A stretch of 45,910 nt of DNA from Providencia burhodogranariea DSM 19968. Lineage in GTDB: Bacteria; Pseudomonadota; Gammaproteobacteria; Enterobacterales; Enterobacteriaceae. This document shows positions 1 through 10,420 of this stretch, in pieces (the stretch's first letter is position 1; each line of letters starts with the position of its first letter). The notes under the pieces were generated by a model. It was not told the DNA's origin and did no database searches. It saw only the letters and a program-made list of their open reading frames with translations. The stretch is taken from NCBI RefSeq assembly GCF_000314855.2, contig NZ_KB233222.1, forward strand, positions 1,231,381 to 1,277,290. The letters run 5' to 3'. Made by a program: the position numbers and the translations under genes.

Positions 1-1784
1 GATTCAATAGACACCACAGGTGCATTAGCTTCGGTGGTTGCCTCGGCTTGCTGAGTCGCTTTTTTAGCCTTAACACGGGCAAGTGCGGCAGCAACAGCAG
101 CTTTGCGAGGATCCTCTGCATGTTCGTCAATCGAATTCTCTGTTGCGGGTCCTGTTGCCTTTTTCTCAGCTTGTTTAGCTTTTGCTTGTTCTTTACGGGC
201 AGCCCTAGCTGCGATAACTGCACTATTATCAGGCTCTGCGTCAGCCACACAAACAATAGTTGATGTCGCTGTATTGTTACGAGCCTTAACTCTAGTTAGT
301 GCTTCAGCGACTGCATCTTTATCTTCAACTTGTACGGCTGCTTTTTTATGGCGCTCTTCACGAGCTAATTTTTCACGCTCCATACGCTGTTGTTTAGCTT
401 CAAATCGTAATTTAGCTTCTGCAGCACGACGTTCTTCTTGAGATATTTCCCGTATCTCTGCTTTTTCTTGTCGATAATATTGGACTAATGGGATATTACT
501 TGGACAAACATAAGCGCAGGCTCCACATTCTATGCAGTCAAACAGGTTATGTTTTTGCGCTTTTTCGTGCTCTTTACCTTTGCTAAACCAATATAACTGT
601 TGAGGTAATAAAGCAGCAGGGCAAGCTTCAACGCATAAACCACAGCGAATACAAGCCTCTTCAATCGCTTTTTGCCCAACTTCTTCAACAGTAGGTACCA
701 GAAGGCAATTGCAAATTTTAACAACAGGAACATTAAGGTCTGGTAGCGTAAAGCCCATCAGTGGGCCACCCATAATCACCATTTGCTCGGTTGATGGAGT
801 AAAGCCTGTTTGTTGTAATAAGTGGTAAACAGGAGTACCTAAGCGTGTCCAGAAATTACCCGGTGATATTATTGATTCGCCGGTTACAGTGACAACCCGC
901 TCAATTAACGGCTGCCCATCAAGTACTGCTCGTTTAATTGCCACAACAGTACCGACGTTTTGCATCAAAACACCAATTTGAGATGAGCGCGCACCTGAGG
1001 GAACTTCTTTACCTGTTAATATTTTAGTGAGTTGTTTAGCACCACCAGAAGGGTATTTAGTTGGGATAACGCGAACAAGAATTTGCCTATCTTGTTTAGT
1101 GATTGCGTTATTTAAAGCGGCAATTGCTTCAGGTTTGTTATCCTCGATCCCAATTAATATTTGATTTGGATTGAGTAAATGCTGTAGAACACGGCAACCT
1201 TGAATAATTTCATCAGCATGCTCTTGCATCAAACGGTCATCAGCGGTGATATAAGGCTCACACTCTGCGGCATTCACTATTAATGTTTTAATAGCGTCTT
1301 TACCACCAGAAAGTTTAGATGCTGTTGGAAAACCTGCACCACCAAGCCCTGCGATACCAGCTTGCTCAATCTTTTGTAGTAACTCTTGAGGAGTCATTTG
1401 TAAATAATTTGGTTCTGGGTAAAGCTCACACCATGTGTCTTGACCGTCAGATTTGATACTGACACATAACTCTTTTAACCCTGAAGGGTGCGCAGTAACC
1501 ATAGGCTTAATAGCTGTAATAGTACCAGAGGTAGATGCATGTACTGGAACAGTTCGACCAAAACCTTGAGTCAATGGCTGCCCTTTGAGTACACGATCGC
1601 CAACTTTGACGATCAATTCACCTTCAGGACCAAGATGCTGCTGTAAAGGAATAACGAGCTCGTCAGGAATAGAAGCAATACGCATTGGAACTTGGCTTGA
1701 CTGTAATTTCATTTCTGGGGGATGAATTCCCCCAGCAAAATCCCAAATATTATCTTTTTTTAACCAATTAAATAGATTAAACAT
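1..1784 (-). CDS. rsxC: RsxC/RnfC, electron transport complex subunit C (C-terminus off the left edge)
   Basis: Peripheral Fe-S subunit of the Rsx/Rnf inner-membrane complex, which moves electrons to keep SoxR reduced (Rsx) or couples ferredoxin/NADH redox to ion flow (Rnf). It starts at ATG 1784, overlapping the end of rsxB by 8 bp, and reads about 594 codons to the window edge without a stop. Two 4Fe-4S clusters are visible near residues 377 ([12 protein letters not shown]) and 416 ([12 protein letters not shown]). A glycine-rich loop ([13 protein letters not shown]) typical of the NADH/FMN-binding RnfC core lies near residue 140. After the clusters comes a long Ala/Lys/Glu-rich tail with repeated units of the type [15 protein letters not shown], as in enterobacterial RsxC. 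The gene is third in rsxA-rsxB-rsxC on the minus strand. The true end lies outside the window. Confidence 0.95.
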   Translation of the reverse strand, partial: MFNLFNWLKKDNIWDFAGGIHPPEMKLQSSQVPMRIASIPDELVIPLQQHLGPEGELIVKVGDRVLKGQPLTQGFGRTVPVHASTSGTITAIKPMVTAHPSGLKELCVSIKSDGQDTWCELYPEPNYLQMTPQELLQKIEQAGIAGLGGAGFPTASKLSGGKDAIKTLIVNAAECEPYITADDRLMQEHADEIIQGCRVLQHLLNPNQILIGIEDNKPEAIAALNNAITKQDRQILVRVIPTKYPSGGAKQLTKILTGKEVPSGARSSQIGVLMQNVGTVVAIKRAVLDGQPLIERVVTVTGESIISPGNFWTRLGTPVYHLLQQTGFTPSTEQMVIMGGPLMGFTLPDLNVPVVKICNCLLVPTVEEVGQKAIEEACIRCGLCVEACPAALLPQQLYWFSKGKEHEKAQKHNLFDCIECGACAYVCPSNIPLVQYYRQEKAEIREISQEERRAAEAKLRFEAKQQRMEREKLAREERHKKAAVQVEDKDAVAEALTRVKARNNTATSTIVCVADAEPDNSAVIAARAARKEQAKAKQAEKKATGPATENSIDEHAEDPRKAAVAAALARVKAKKATQQAEATTEANAPVVSIE

Positions 1785-2403
1785 GTGCATCACCTTTTAC
1801 AGCGGATAGTGCAGAGTTAGCTTGTTGTTCAAAGGGGGACACAGGAATATTTTTTACTGGAATACTATTTAGATCCCATTTCCAATTTGCAGTTGTTGTT
1901 TTCACGGGCACAAGTTCAATACAATCAGTTGGGCAGGGAGCAACACACAAGTCGCAGCCAGTACATAGGTCTTCAATAACAGTATGCATTGCCCGAGTTG
2001 CGCCAACAATCGCATCAACAGGGCAAGCTTGGATGCATTTAGTACATCCAATACAATTATCTTCATCAATGATAGCGACTTTACGAACGGGGTTTTGTGA
2101 TGTTTCATCACCATCAATTGGCTGTGGATCCACGTTTAGCAATTCAGCGATTTTGAGCATCACTTGCTCACCACCAGGCGCACATTTGTTGATCATTTCA
2201 CCATTATTAGCCACAGCATCGGCATAAGGGCGACAGCCCGGGTAGCTACACTGGCCACACTGGCTTTGCGGTAAAATCGCATCTAATTGTTCAACAATTG
2301 GATCTTCGTCAACTTTAAATCGTAAAGAGCTATAACCGAGAATTAAGCCAAAAATGAGCCCAAAGACAGTTAATATGCCAGTAGCTATCCATAACGACAT
2401 CAT
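1777..2403 (-). CDS. rsxB: RsxB/RnfB, ferredoxin-like subunit
   Basis: Fe-S subunit of the Rsx/Rnf complex, 208 aa (E. coli about 192). It has one N-terminal membrane segment (residues 4-25), then a four-cysteine cluster motif beginning CGQCSYPGC near residue 49. Two C-terminal 4Fe-4S ferredoxin motifs follow, [12 protein letters not shown] and [12 protein letters not shown]. The start shares one base with the rsxA stop (TAATG), so translation is probably coupled. It overlaps rsxC by 8 bp. The C-terminal tail after the last cluster is long and not conserved. Confidence 0.95.
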   Translation of the reverse strand: MMSLWIATGILTVFGLIFGLILGYSSLRFKVDEDPIVEQLDAILPQSQCGQCSYPGCRPYADAVANNGEMINKCAPGGEQVMLKIAELLNVDPQPIDGDETSQNPVRKVAIIDEDNCIGCTKCIQACPVDAIVGATRAMHTVIEDLCTGCDLCVAPCPTDCIELVPVKTTTANWKWDLNSIPVKNIPVSPFEQQANSALSAVKGDAHV

Positions 2404-2984
2404 TAGAATTTCACCAAACCACTAAAGCCCAAAAATGCTAAAGACATAAGTCCAGCAGTGATAAGGCCAATAGATGAACCACGGAAAGGTGCTGGAACAT
2501 TGGCGACGGCAAGGCGCTCACGAATAGCAGCAAATAGCACCATAACCAGAGAAAAACCAACAGCAGCACCAAAACCATAAATCGCAGACTGTAAGAACGT
2601 GTGTGATTGGTTAATATTTAAGAGTGCAACACCCAATACAGCACAGTTAGTGGTGATTAAGGGAAGAAAAATACCGAGTAACCGATATAATGTTGGACTG
2701 GTTTTTCTAACAACCATTTCAGTGAATTGAACCACAAAAGCAATCACTAAAATAAAGCTTAATGTGCGAAGATAGAGAAGGTCTAATGGTACTAAAATCA
2801 ATGTATCCATCAACCAAGAACTAATTGAGGCAAGTGTCATTACAAAAGCAGTGGCAAAGCCTAACCCAATGGCGGTTTCGAGTTTTTTTGATACGCCCAT
2901 AAATGGGCATAGTCCAAGGAATTTAACAAGTACGAAGTTATTAACCAGTACTGTTCCTATAAATAGTAGAAGATAATCAGTCAT
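2403..2984 (-). CDS. rsxA: RsxA/RnfA, integral membrane subunit
   Basis: Integral membrane subunit of the Rsx/Rnf complex, 193 aa, the usual length. The protein is hydrophobic throughout with about six membrane helices. The start [20 protein letters not shown] and the segment [19 protein letters not shown] are characteristic of RnfA/RsxA and the related NqrE. It is first in the rsxABC run. The 87 bp upstream hold the ydgK terminator hairpin, so the rsx operon probably has its own promoter in that short gap. Confidence 0.95.
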   Translation of the reverse strand: MTDYLLLFIGTVLVNNFVLVKFLGLCPFMGVSKKLETAIGLGFATAFVMTLASISSWLMDTLILVPLDLLYLRTLSFILVIAFVVQFTEMVVRKTSPTLYRLLGIFLPLITTNCAVLGVALLNINQSHTFLQSAIYGFGAAVGFSLVMVLFAAIRERLAVANVPAPFRGSSIGLITAGLMSLAFLGFSGLVKF

Positions 2985-3016
2985 TTCATAGCCTGAAAAC
3001 AGTAATAAAAAACAAA

Positions 3017-3034
3017 AACTGGCTAATGCCAGTT
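3017..3034 (-). terminator. Rho-independent terminator after ydgK
   Basis: AACTGGC-TAAT-GCCAGTT forms a 7-bp stem with a 4-nt loop. On the minus strand it is followed by TTTGTTTTTT. It lies between the ydgK stop (3072) and rsxA, so it ends ydgK transcription ahead of the rsx operon. Confidence 0.8.
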
Positions 3035-3071
3035 AATCAAGCTGTATGATAACAAGCTATTTTTATGATGC

Positions 3072-3512
3072 TTATCGATCTTGTGTGAAAGTCATCTTCA
3101 CTCGAGCCGAATTCTTGGTATAAGGAACAAAAATACCAGCTCCAAGTAATGGCCACGCAAGAGCTTTAATTGCAGTTTCATCATCAATGGCAGCAAAAGC
3201 GAAGGTTTTTAACCCGAGTAATAATAGAACCAATAACCAGATAATAAAGCGGCGTGGAAAATAGCGCGAACGGGTAAACATTAGCTTTATGATGTGAGCC
3301 GTAAATAGCACCATGCTGATGGTAATCAGAAAGGATAAGTACCAATCGAGAGGGATATAGTTAGACCAATTCTCAATGGTAGTGATAATTTGATAAAGTT
3401 TAATAGAGTACATAATCACCATCGCGCACACAGCAAAAAAGGTGACTAAGATGAATGCTGCGGGTGCAAGTAGCCAGCCGGTGATACGATGATGGTCATA
3501 AACAGGTGTCAT
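3072..3512 (-). CDS. ydgK: DUF2569 inner-membrane protein YdgK
   Basis: 146-aa membrane protein with about four hydrophobic helices (roughly residues 12-36, 57-78, 88-106 and 116-132). The N-terminal phrase ITGWLLAPA matches the DUF2569 signature, and its place beside rsxA is where E. coli keeps ydgK. The function of the family is unknown. A terminator separates it from rsxA, so it is its own transcription unit. It is divergent from ydgJ, with 117 bp between the starts. Confidence 0.85.
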   Translation of the reverse strand: MTPVYDHHRITGWLLAPAAFILVTFFAVCAMVIMYSIKLYQIITTIENWSNYIPLDWYLSFLITISMVLFTAHIIKLMFTRSRYFPRRFIIWLLVLLLLGLKTFAFAAIDDETAIKALAWPLLGAGIFVPYTKNSARVKMTFTQDR

Positions 3513-3629
3513 ATAAATTCAATCCACTAGTGTCAATCAATGGCTATACTATCATAGATTTATTTGCTAATTAATTCGTTATGGTGATACTTTTTACGCA
3601 CTAAGTGAAAACTGATAAATGAGGTTGTT

Positions 3630-4673
3630 ATGTCTACACCGATTAAAGTTGGTATTGTAGGTTATGGTTATGCGAGTAAAACATTTCATGCGCCTTTTAT
3701 AGCAACCTTGCAAGGGTACGAATTAACGGCAATTTCCAGCAGTAACCCTGATAAAGTGAGCGCAGATTGGCCTAATGTTGCTGTTGTGTCTTCGCCTGAA
3801 GAGCTATTTTCTAATCCTGAAATAGAATTAGTTATTATCCCGACGCCAAATGACACTCACTATCCACTGGCAAGTGAAGCATTAGCCGCAGGTAAACATG
3901 TGGTTGTAGATAAACCATTTACTATTACTGTTGAAGAAGCACAAGCCTTGCAGAAACAAGCACAAGATGCAGGTAAGTTATTATCCATCTATCATAATCG
4001 CCGCTGGGATGCTGGTTACTTGACGCTGAAAAAACTTTTAGCTGATGGCAGTTTAGGTGATATCAAATATTATGAGTCTCATTTTGATCGCTATCGTCCA
4101 GTAACTCGTCAAAGATGGCGTGAATCCGCGGCAGCAGGCGGAGGCATTTGGTACGATCTTGGACCACATTTGTTAGACCAAGCATTACAATTTTTTGGTA
4201 AGCCAAAAAGCATTACTGCTGATTTAGGGATCATTCGCCCAGCAGCAGAAGCTGTAGATTATTTCCATGCTATTCTCGAATATACCGACAAGAAAGTAAT
4301 CTTACATTCCACAACTGTTGCTGCGGCTGAATCTCCTCTTTATGTCGTTCATGGTATGAAAGGAAGTTATGTAAAATATGGCCTCGATTCACAAGAAGAT
4401 TGCTTGAAAAGTGGACAATTACCAATCATTGAAAATTGGGGTGAAGATAAACGCAATGGTTTTGTTACCCTGTCACAAGGTGATGACTTAATTACTCAAG
4501 AATTAATCAATGAGAAAGGTAACTATGGTGGATACTACCTTGCAATTCACGATGCAATACGCCACGGGGCTGCAAATCCAGTTCTCCCTCAAGAAGCAAT
4601 TGATATTATGAAAGTCATTGAAGCCGGAATACTTTCTAATAAAGAAAAATGTACTGTTAATATTGACTTTTAA
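3630..4673 (+). CDS. ydgJ: Gfo/Idh/MocA-family NAD(P)-dependent oxidoreductase YdgJ
   Basis: 347 aa, normal for the family. The N-terminal Rossmann fold carries GIVGYGYASKTFHAPFI (residues 8-24). The conserved lysine is in the VDKPFTIT motif near residue 94, where the family has EKP. The C-terminal domain includes GGGIWYDLGPHLLDQAL with the usual catalytic-region Asp and His. Substrate is unknown; relatives oxidise or reduce sugars and inositols. GAGG lies 8-12 bp before the ATG. It is probably monocistronic, with a hairpin just after the stop. Confidence 0.9.
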   Translation: MSTPIKVGIVGYGYASKTFHAPFIATLQGYELTAISSSNPDKVSADWPNVAVVSSPEELFSNPEIELVIIPTPNDTHYPLASEALAAGKHVVVDKPFTITVEEAQALQKQAQDAGKLLSIYHNRRWDAGYLTLKKLLADGSLGDIKYYESHFDRYRPVTRQRWRESAAAGGGIWYDLGPHLLDQALQFFGKPKSITADLGIIRPAAEAVDYFHAILEYTDKKVILHSTTVAAAESPLYVVHGMKGSYVKYGLDSQEDCLKSGQLPIIENWGEDKRNGFVTLSQGDDLITQELINEKGNYGGYYLAIHDAIRHGAANPVLPQEAIDIMKVIEAGILSNKEKCTVNIDF

Positions 4674-4689
4674 TGTTTAAACCCATGGG

Positions 4690-4704
4690 CCAGCATTTGC
4701 TGGC
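4690..4704 (+). terminator. Hairpin between ydgJ and the BASS transporter
   Basis: GCCAGCA-TT-TGCTGGC is a compact inverted repeat followed by TCTTTG. The T tract is weak, so it may only attenuate read-through into the next gene 20 bp downstream. Confidence 0.45.
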
Positions 4705-4722
4705 TCTTTGTTAGGTAATAAA

Positions 4723-5697
4723 ATGAATTTGTTAGCTAAATTAAAGATTGACCCTTTCTTGCTTATCATGATTTGTGTTGTTGTTATCGCAAGTATATTT
4801 CCTTGTGAAGGGAATATAAAAACAGGTTTCCAATATCTCACTACCGCAGCCATTGCCTTGTTATTTTTTATGCATGGAGCGAAGTTATCACGTGAGTCTA
4901 TCATGTCTGGAATAGGGCATTGGCGACTCCACATACTGGTTTTTGCTAGTACATTCATCTTGTTTCCCATCATAGGTCTGGGTTTGCACTTTATGGTGCC
5001 TTCGTGGATGTCACCCACTGTTTATATGGGCTTTCTATATCTGTGTGCATTGCCAGCTACAGTGCAATCTGCGATCGCTTTTACCTCTGTAGCCGGAGGC
5101 AATGTCGCGGCTGCAATTTGTAGTGCTTCAGCATCTAGCATTCTTGGTGTCTTTTTATCACCAATACTCGTTGGTTTTCTGATGGATGAAGATGGCAGCC
5201 AAGCAATGGATACGCTTAATGCAATCGGGTCGATTTTATTACAATTAATGCTGCCATTCGTAGTAGGGCATTTATCCCGACCATTATTAGCCAACTGGAT
5301 TAATCGTAACCGTAAACTAGTCAATATCACTGACCGTTCATCTATTTTGTTGGTTGTTTATGTTGCATTCAGCGAAGCTGTTGTAGAAGGAATTTGGCAA
5401 CGTATTGATGCTTATTCATTATTTATGATAGCAGTAGTAAGTTGTATTATTTTATTTATTGTAATGGCCATTAATACATTAGTAGCGCGGTTATTCAAAT
5501 TTAGTAAAGAAGATGAAATAACAATTGTGTTTTGTGGTTCAAAAAAGAGTCTGGCAAATGGTGTGCCAATGGCAAATGTGCTATTCCCAGCCTCTGTCGT
5601 AGGGATTATCCTATTACCTTTAATGATATTTCATCAAATTCAACTCATGGTTTGTGCGGTATTGGCACAACGCTATGCGAAACGCTTATCTAAATAG
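4723..5697 (+). CDS. Bile acid:sodium symporter family protein (YfeH-like)
   Basis: About 324-aa polytopic membrane protein of the BASS/SBF-like family, related to E. coli YfeH. There are about nine to ten hydrophobic helices. The early FFMHGAKLSRE and the glycine/serine-rich FTSVAGGNVAAAICSASASSILG are recognisable family segments, as is the late CGSKKSLANGVPMA crossover motif. The ATG at 4723 is preceded by TAGGT and is preferred over an in-frame TTG at 4708. Substrate is unknown. The gene follows ydgJ closely, but a hairpin lies between them. Confidence 0.85.
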   Translation: MNLLAKLKIDPFLLIMICVVVIASIFPCEGNIKTGFQYLTTAAIALLFFMHGAKLSRESIMSGIGHWRLHILVFASTFILFPIIGLGLHFMVPSWMSPTVYMGFLYLCALPATVQSAIAFTSVAGGNVAAAICSASASSILGVFLSPILVGFLMDEDGSQAMDTLNAIGSILLQLMLPFVVGHLSRPLLANWINRNRKLVNITDRSSILLVVYVAFSEAVVEGIWQRIDAYSLFMIAVVSCIILFIVMAINTLVARLFKFSKEDEITIVFCGSKKSLANGVPMANVLFPASVVGIILLPLMIFHQIQLMVCAVLAQRYAKRLSK

Positions 5698-5788
5698 CCT
5701 TTAGGATGTCGGGATGCTATGTAAATCCCGACATCGCTCCTGTGTTATTCAATAAACAGTTTAATTTTCATAGTAATTATCACCCTAA

Positions 5789-5804
5789 TTAGTTACAACA
5801 TTCT
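5789..5804 (-). promoter_or_regulatory. Replication terminus (Ter) site, Tus-binding
   Basis: On the minus strand this reads AGAATGTTGTAACTAA, an exact match to the E. coli Ter core AGNATGTTGTAACTAA, including the G that pairs with the flipped cytosine in the Tus-Ter lock. By the E. coli model the blocking face is at the higher coordinate. Forks moving right toward dif would pass, and forks moving left would be arrested. A tus gene lies 8 kb away in the same window. Confidence 0.93.
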
Positions 5805-5976
5805 AAGTGTTGATAGTGGATAGTTGCATTAGCATTAGTATTTAAATATGTTAAACAAGGTAGAAAAGTCGATTTTAGATCGAAAACCAGTTGGTCGTTA
5901 TTTATACATAATGATTGCGCAATTATTTAATTTGCCTTTGTTATGATGATATCATTATCGATTCATTGGATAACTT

Positions 5977-7446
5977 ATGTTAAAACCCCGGTTATTTATA
6001 TTACTTATTGCTAGTTTTATCCCGTTTACTAGCCAGTCTAGTTCAATCCAATGGGAATCCTGCCTAAATACCACTTTTCAGTCGTGGTTTAGTGGCATAC
6101 ATGATCCTAGATTACGTTGTGGATATTTAGATGTACCATTAAAGTATAAAGATGGGACCAGTGAGGAAGGGCAAAGCTCAAATCAAATTGTCACACTTGC
6201 GCTGACTTTACTACCAGCGACAGGTATTCGCAAAGGAAGTTTAGTCGTAATTACGGGCGGACCGGGTATGTCCGGTATAAACCCTTGGCTCGATATTAAC
6301 TCAGTCAATAAACTGAATGAATCTTGGGATATTGTAGGGTATGACCCACGAGGTGTCGGTAATTCTACGCCTAAAATTAACTGCGAAATATCAGATGACA
6401 CACCTATTGAAGTTACTGAGCAGGATCATGAATCTCGAAGACAGCTTCAAGCTTGTATAGATAATACGGGTGCTGAGGTATTACAACACATAGGCACGGA
6501 TGAAGCTGTCAGCGATGTAGACCGTATTCGTCAAGCTCTTAATGACAAAAAACTAACTGCTGTATCTTATTCCTATGGTACGCAGGTGGCTTTGCTTTAT
6601 GCCGAACGTTTTCCATTAACCACTCGAGCTATAGTAACAGATGGTGTTGTTGACTTAGATGAAGCTAAGGATTATCACCCTGTGTGGCTTAATCAAGCAC
6701 GGGAATATCAGAAAACCTTTGAGCGTTTTGCCAAGTGGTGCACAGAAACTGGCAGTTGTTTTTTATCAGCAGATAAAATGATTGCTACCCAACAGTACCG
6801 AAATCTATTAAATCAACTGTATTTTCAGCCCTTATATGGAGCTAAAGACCAGCAGATAACCTCCAATGATCTTATCTCACTGACTATTTACCACTTGATC
6901 GGTCGCTCAAGCTGGCCATCGTTGGCGATTGCAATCAATCAGCTCAGTGCTGGTATTGTTAGCCCAGAAATCATTCAATTACTAGATACAACGGAATCAT
7001 TTGCTGAACAGGATGCATTACAGGTTATAAATTGTGCGGATCAATCTATTAATGATCTCAGTCGGAGTGAACTTCTTCATATACAAAAACTGAGGAATGA
7101 AGCATTTTCTGCAACTAATTATCAGCCTTATATTGAAGAGGATTCATTAGAATTATGTAATTTATGGCCATGGAAAAATAGCGTTCATGCTAAGCGTCCA
7201 GTTAATGTGCCTAATTTGCCACAGTTATTGTTTGTTGCTCAACGGCATGATCCTGCGACTCCTTGGAAGAATGCCAGAGCTATGGCGACGTTATTTAGAA
7301 GCCCACTGTTGACATTGGAAGGTGATGGACATACGTTGGCGTTGACAGGCGAAAATTTATGTGTGGATAACACCGTAGTGGAATACCTGATAAATCCGGA
7401 TAAAAAGCTTAATGATATAGTGTGCCAGCAAAACTATTTGAAATAA
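5977..7446 (+). CDS. Secreted alpha/beta hydrolase, TAP-like (peptidase S33 related)
   Basis: 489 aa with an N-terminal signal peptide (residues 1-21, ending TSQSSS). The oxyanion-hole region reads VVITGGPGMSG (near 88-98), then YDPRGVGNS. The nucleophile is in VSYSYGTQVALLYAERFP (G-x-S-x-G-like, SYSYGT, near residue 200). The C-terminal TAP-like domain carries ARQ-type RHDPATPW and the likely catalytic histidine in EGDGHTLAL near residue 450. Relatives include tripeptidyl aminopeptidases and prolyl-type hydrolases. Six or more cysteines fit a periplasmic or secreted protein. It stands alone between the Ter-containing gap and a bidirectional terminator. Confidence 0.85.
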   Translation: MLKPRLFILLIASFIPFTSQSSSIQWESCLNTTFQSWFSGIHDPRLRCGYLDVPLKYKDGTSEEGQSSNQIVTLALTLLPATGIRKGSLVVITGGPGMSGINPWLDINSVNKLNESWDIVGYDPRGVGNSTPKINCEISDDTPIEVTEQDHESRRQLQACIDNTGAEVLQHIGTDEAVSDVDRIRQALNDKKLTAVSYSYGTQVALLYAERFPLTTRAIVTDGVVDLDEAKDYHPVWLNQAREYQKTFERFAKWCTETGSCFLSADKMIATQQYRNLLNQLYFQPLYGAKDQQITSNDLISLTIYHLIGRSSWPSLAIAINQLSAGIVSPEIIQLLDTTESFAEQDALQVINCADQSINDLSRSELLHIQKLRNEAFSATNYQPYIEEDSLELCNLWPWKNSVHAKRPVNVPNLPQLLFVAQRHDPATPWKNARAMATLFRSPLLTLEGDGHTLALTGENLCVDNTVVEYLINPDKKLNDIVCQQNYLK

Positions 7447-7482
7447 CTATTTTCAGAAGTGATGTAGTGTATTTATATTTAC

Positions 7483-7519
7483 TAATCCCCCCATTTTCTA
7501 CTCTGAGGAGGGGGGATTA
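7483..7519. terminator. Bidirectional terminator between the TAP-like hydrolase and add
   Basis: TAATCCCCCC pairs with GGGGGGATTA around a 17-nt loop. The convergent genes end on either side (7446 and 7536). Confidence 0.7.
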
Positions 7520-7535
7520 ATCAAGATAAACTAAA

Positions 7536-8537
7536 TTAACGCAGTGCTGCTTTTTGTTTCAATTGCTCTTTTTCACTGTCACTTAGGAAAGCGATTGTTA
7601 ACCCATTTATCTGTGCTTGTTCAATTTCTTTTTGAGTTAAGCCGGCTTGAGGCGCAGCAACTTCGTATTCATAATGTAATTCAATACCCTGTACTGCCGG
7701 GTCATCGGTATTAATAGTTGCCAGAACGCCATGATTTAAATACATTTTCAGAGGATGCTGTTCTAATGATGGTACAGTACTTGTTTGGATATTGGAGGTG
7801 AGGCAGCTTTCAACACCAATTTTATGCATTGCCAAATAATCAAGCAGTTCAAGGTCTTCACATGCTTTGACACCATGACCAATTCGTTGTGCACCAAGTT
7901 CTTTAATCGCATGCCAAATACTTTCTGGACCAGCAGCTTCGCCTGCGTGGACAGTAATTTGTAAACCAGCATCACGTGCTTTGGTAAAATGTGAGTGGAA
8001 TAAAGCGCCAGGGAAGCCTAATTCATCACCGGCTAAGTCTAACGCACAAAGTTTATCGCGATGGGCCAATAAACCAGAGAGCTCTTTTGTGCAAGCATCT
8101 TGACCAAATGTGCGGCTAAGAATACCAATTAAATTAATTTTAATATCATATTGTTTGCAGCCTGCTGCTATACCATCAATTACCGCTTCAACTACACCTT
8201 CAACAGGGAGCTGATGTTTCATTGCCATATAATAGGGCGAGAAACGTAGCTCGGCATAATCAATACCTGCATTGTAAGCATCTTCAACGTTTTCTTGAGC
8301 GACACGTTTGCAAGCATCTAAATCGGCTAATACAGCCACGCCCCAATCTAATTTTTGTAAAAAGCCAATTAAGTCAGCTTCTTGAGTAATAACTTGTACA
8401 TGAGGTCTTAATGTTTCAATCTCATTTGCAGGCAGAATAATATTATGTTGCTGAGCAAGCGAAAGGATTGTTTCTGGGCGGATGTTACCATCAAGATGGC
8501 GATGAATATCCGTTAAAGGTAGTTGTCTATTTATCAC
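7536..8537 (-). CDS. add: Adenosine deaminase
   Basis: Hydrolyses adenosine and deoxyadenosine to inosine and deoxyinosine in purine salvage; cytosolic zinc enzyme. 333 aa, as in E. coli. Zinc ligands are visible in [17 protein letters not shown] (His-x-His, near residues 11-13), [13 protein letters not shown] (near 196) and [10 protein letters not shown] (near 276). The HGVKA and SCLTSNIQT strands of the TIM barrel are also intact. It lies just downstream of ydgA on the same strand, but a terminator separates them. Confidence 0.96.
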   Translation of the reverse strand: MINRQLPLTDIHRHLDGNIRPETILSLAQQHNIILPANEIETLRPHVQVITQEADLIGFLQKLDWGVAVLADLDACKRVAQENVEDAYNAGIDYAELRFSPYYMAMKHQLPVEGVVEAVIDGIAAGCKQYDIKINLIGILSRTFGQDACTKELSGLLAHRDKLCALDLAGDELGFPGALFHSHFTKARDAGLQITVHAGEAAGPESIWHAIKELGAQRIGHGVKACEDLELLDYLAMHKIGVESCLTSNIQTSTVPSLEQHPLKMYLNHGVLATINTDDPAVQGIELHYEYEVAAPQAGLTQKEIEQAQINGLTIAFLSDSEKEQLKQKAALR

Positions 8538-8601
8538 TTAATATCGTCCCTATTGTGTGTAGATCTAATATCTTAAAATATACATCAGTATAGATGTAAA
8601 A

Positions 8602-8628
8602 ATGCCAGTCAAAAAATTTGACTGGCAT
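8602..8628 (-). terminator. Terminator of ydgA
   Basis: ATGCCAGTCAAA and TTTGACTGGCAT form a perfect 12-bp stem with a short loop. On the minus strand it is followed by TTTTTA. It sits between the ydgA stop and the add start. Confidence 0.85.
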
Positions 8629-8661
8629 ATTAGACTTATTTTAACTTATTTGAAACCAAAA

Positions 8662-10317
8662 TTAGTTGGCAGGTTTTGCTACATCAGCACCTGCTTCAGG
8701 TGCTGGTGCTTCTTCAACGTCATTTTGTGGGGCAGTCATGTCTTCTTCATCATACCCCATATTGTCTTCAGGGCTAGACATGATTTTCATCTTAGTTAAG
8801 AACTCTGCAAGTGTATATTTATCAGCATTGAATGAAATATCGTTGCCCGCAAATTTGATGGTCATAGTTAAGTCATTGTCTTTCTCAACCATCCACGGTG
8901 ATTTTTTCTGTTTTGCTTTTTCTGCGCGTTCTTCATCTGTCATAAACATTTCTTCGAAAGGTGAAGAGAACATATCAGAAGTTAACATTACTTGTGCTTG
9001 ACTGAATTCAGCTGTTGCTTGTTCTAGGTACTGTTTTTTAGTTGTTGCATCAACTGGCACACCGCGATCTAAAATAGAAATTTGAGACATCAGTTCAACA
9101 GTCATTGGTTTGTTAAGTACTAAGTTAAAATCAAGTGAGGTTAATAGGCTTTTAACAGCTTCATCAACTTTATTAGACATCGCTAATGCTGTTATCTCAT
9201 CTTGATCCCATTTGTTGAACGTCATGCTCAAATCAAATGAACTTTGGCCGGCATCATTTTTCCAATAAGCTGGGCTGATTGAAAATGTTGGTTTACTTTG
9301 CAGTAGCTCAGGTAATGTTTTTGTCATCATATCGATGGCAATTTGTTCCGCTGCATCTGATGGACTCCCGCTTGCTAAACCATCAGCTAAGGCTTTGTTG
9401 TACTGCTCAACAAATTTGCCTAATGCTTTTGCATCTAATTTATCAATAGATAGGACAACTTTACCAGCACCTAAATTTTGTTCTAATGCTTTAAGCTCAT
9501 CAATGCTATAAGAAATATTCCCTTTAACATTTTCGTTCTCAAGCGCAGTATCAGAACCGATAACTAAATTTTTGAACGAAAATTGAGTATTTGGAATATT
9601 TAAATTGGTATCTGCAATTACAAATTCTTGTGTGCCTGTATAGAAACCATATTGTGATTTAGTTACGTCAGAAGATAATTTTAATCCTTTTAATTCCATA
9701 CCTTCAGTTTTAGCTGCATTTTGAATCACTAAATTATCAGTAATTAATGATGCATCTACTTTAGCTAAATCAGATGATGTGTTGAATACCAATTTTGAAC
9801 CACTAAAGGAGATGTTTGCATCTTCTTTTGTATATTCAATTGGTAGAAGGTCTAAATTAGAATTAATGTTTTTGCTATAACCAATAACGGCAGTACCAGA
9901 GACAAAAGATTTACCTTTAGTTGCTTCAAATAGCTCTTTGGTAGTTGCATTATTGGCAAGTTCAATATGTGCAGCTGCCAATTTAGGCAATAAATTAAAT
10001 TTAGCAACTTGAGATAGAGGGAAAGGACCGTGGTCAATATTCGTATTGAAAACGATAGCCTCATCAGCCGCTGATGAATCACTTGATGTGATAACGATAT
10101 TAGCTTGAGAAGAGAAGACGCCACGATTGAAGTTTTCAACTTTAAATTTAACGCCAGCGTCAGGTGCATTCGCAGCAAAGAAATCGTTAGTATTACCAAT
10201 CACTTTATTCAATTCAGCTTCAACTTTGGAGCCTGTATACCAAGATGCCCCAGTCCAAACTGCACCTACAGCAACGATAACACCAATTGCAACTAATGAC
10301 TTTTTCATTATAAACAT
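8662..10317 (-). CDS. ydgA: YdgA family protein (DUF945)
   Basis: Inner-membrane-anchored periplasmic protein of the DUF945 family, 548-551 aa (E. coli YdgA about 502). The N-terminus MKKSLVAIGVIVAVGAVWTG is an uncleaved signal anchor and matches E. coli YdgA closely. RGVFSSQANIVI and the FNTNIDHGPFPLSQVAKFNLLPKLA segment are family hallmarks. The C-terminus ends in an acidic, Pro/Ala-rich tail that the E. coli protein lacks. The start could be ATG 10317 (nearest the AGGA) or ATG 10308 (matches the family start). The cellular role is unknown. Confidence 0.92.
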   Translation of the reverse strand: MFIMKKSLVAIGVIVAVGAVWTGASWYTGSKVEAELNKVIGNTNDFFAANAPDAGVKFKVENFNRGVFSSQANIVITSSDSSAADEAIVFNTNIDHGPFPLSQVAKFNLLPKLAAAHIELANNATTKELFEATKGKSFVSGTAVIGYSKNINSNLDLLPIEYTKEDANISFSGSKLVFNTSSDLAKVDASLITDNLVIQNAAKTEGMELKGLKLSSDVTKSQYGFYTGTQEFVIADTNLNIPNTQFSFKNLVIGSDTALENENVKGNISYSIDELKALEQNLGAGKVVLSIDKLDAKALGKFVEQYNKALADGLASGSPSDAAEQIAIDMMTKTLPELLQSKPTFSISPAYWKNDAGQSSFDLSMTFNKWDQDEITALAMSNKVDEAVKSLLTSLDFNLVLNKPMTVELMSQISILDRGVPVDATTKKQYLEQATAEFSQAQVMLTSDMFSSPFEEMFMTDEERAEKAKQKKSPWMVEKDNDLTMTIKFAGNDISFNADKYTLAEFLTKMKIMSSPEDNMGYDEEDMTAPQNDVEEAPAPEAGADVAKPAN

Positions 10318-10420
10318 TCATCCTTTCAGCACGTTTTACAAACGCGCAATAAAATATGTACAAGTTTCATCTAACCGTCTATTGCGTGCAATTAAAGACG
10401 AATAAAACATAGAAAAAACG

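Noticed and set aside
48..441. Two plus-strand ORFs at the left edge
   Set aside because: They are antisense to the Ala/Lys-rich tail of rsxC, whose repeats give long open antisense frames.
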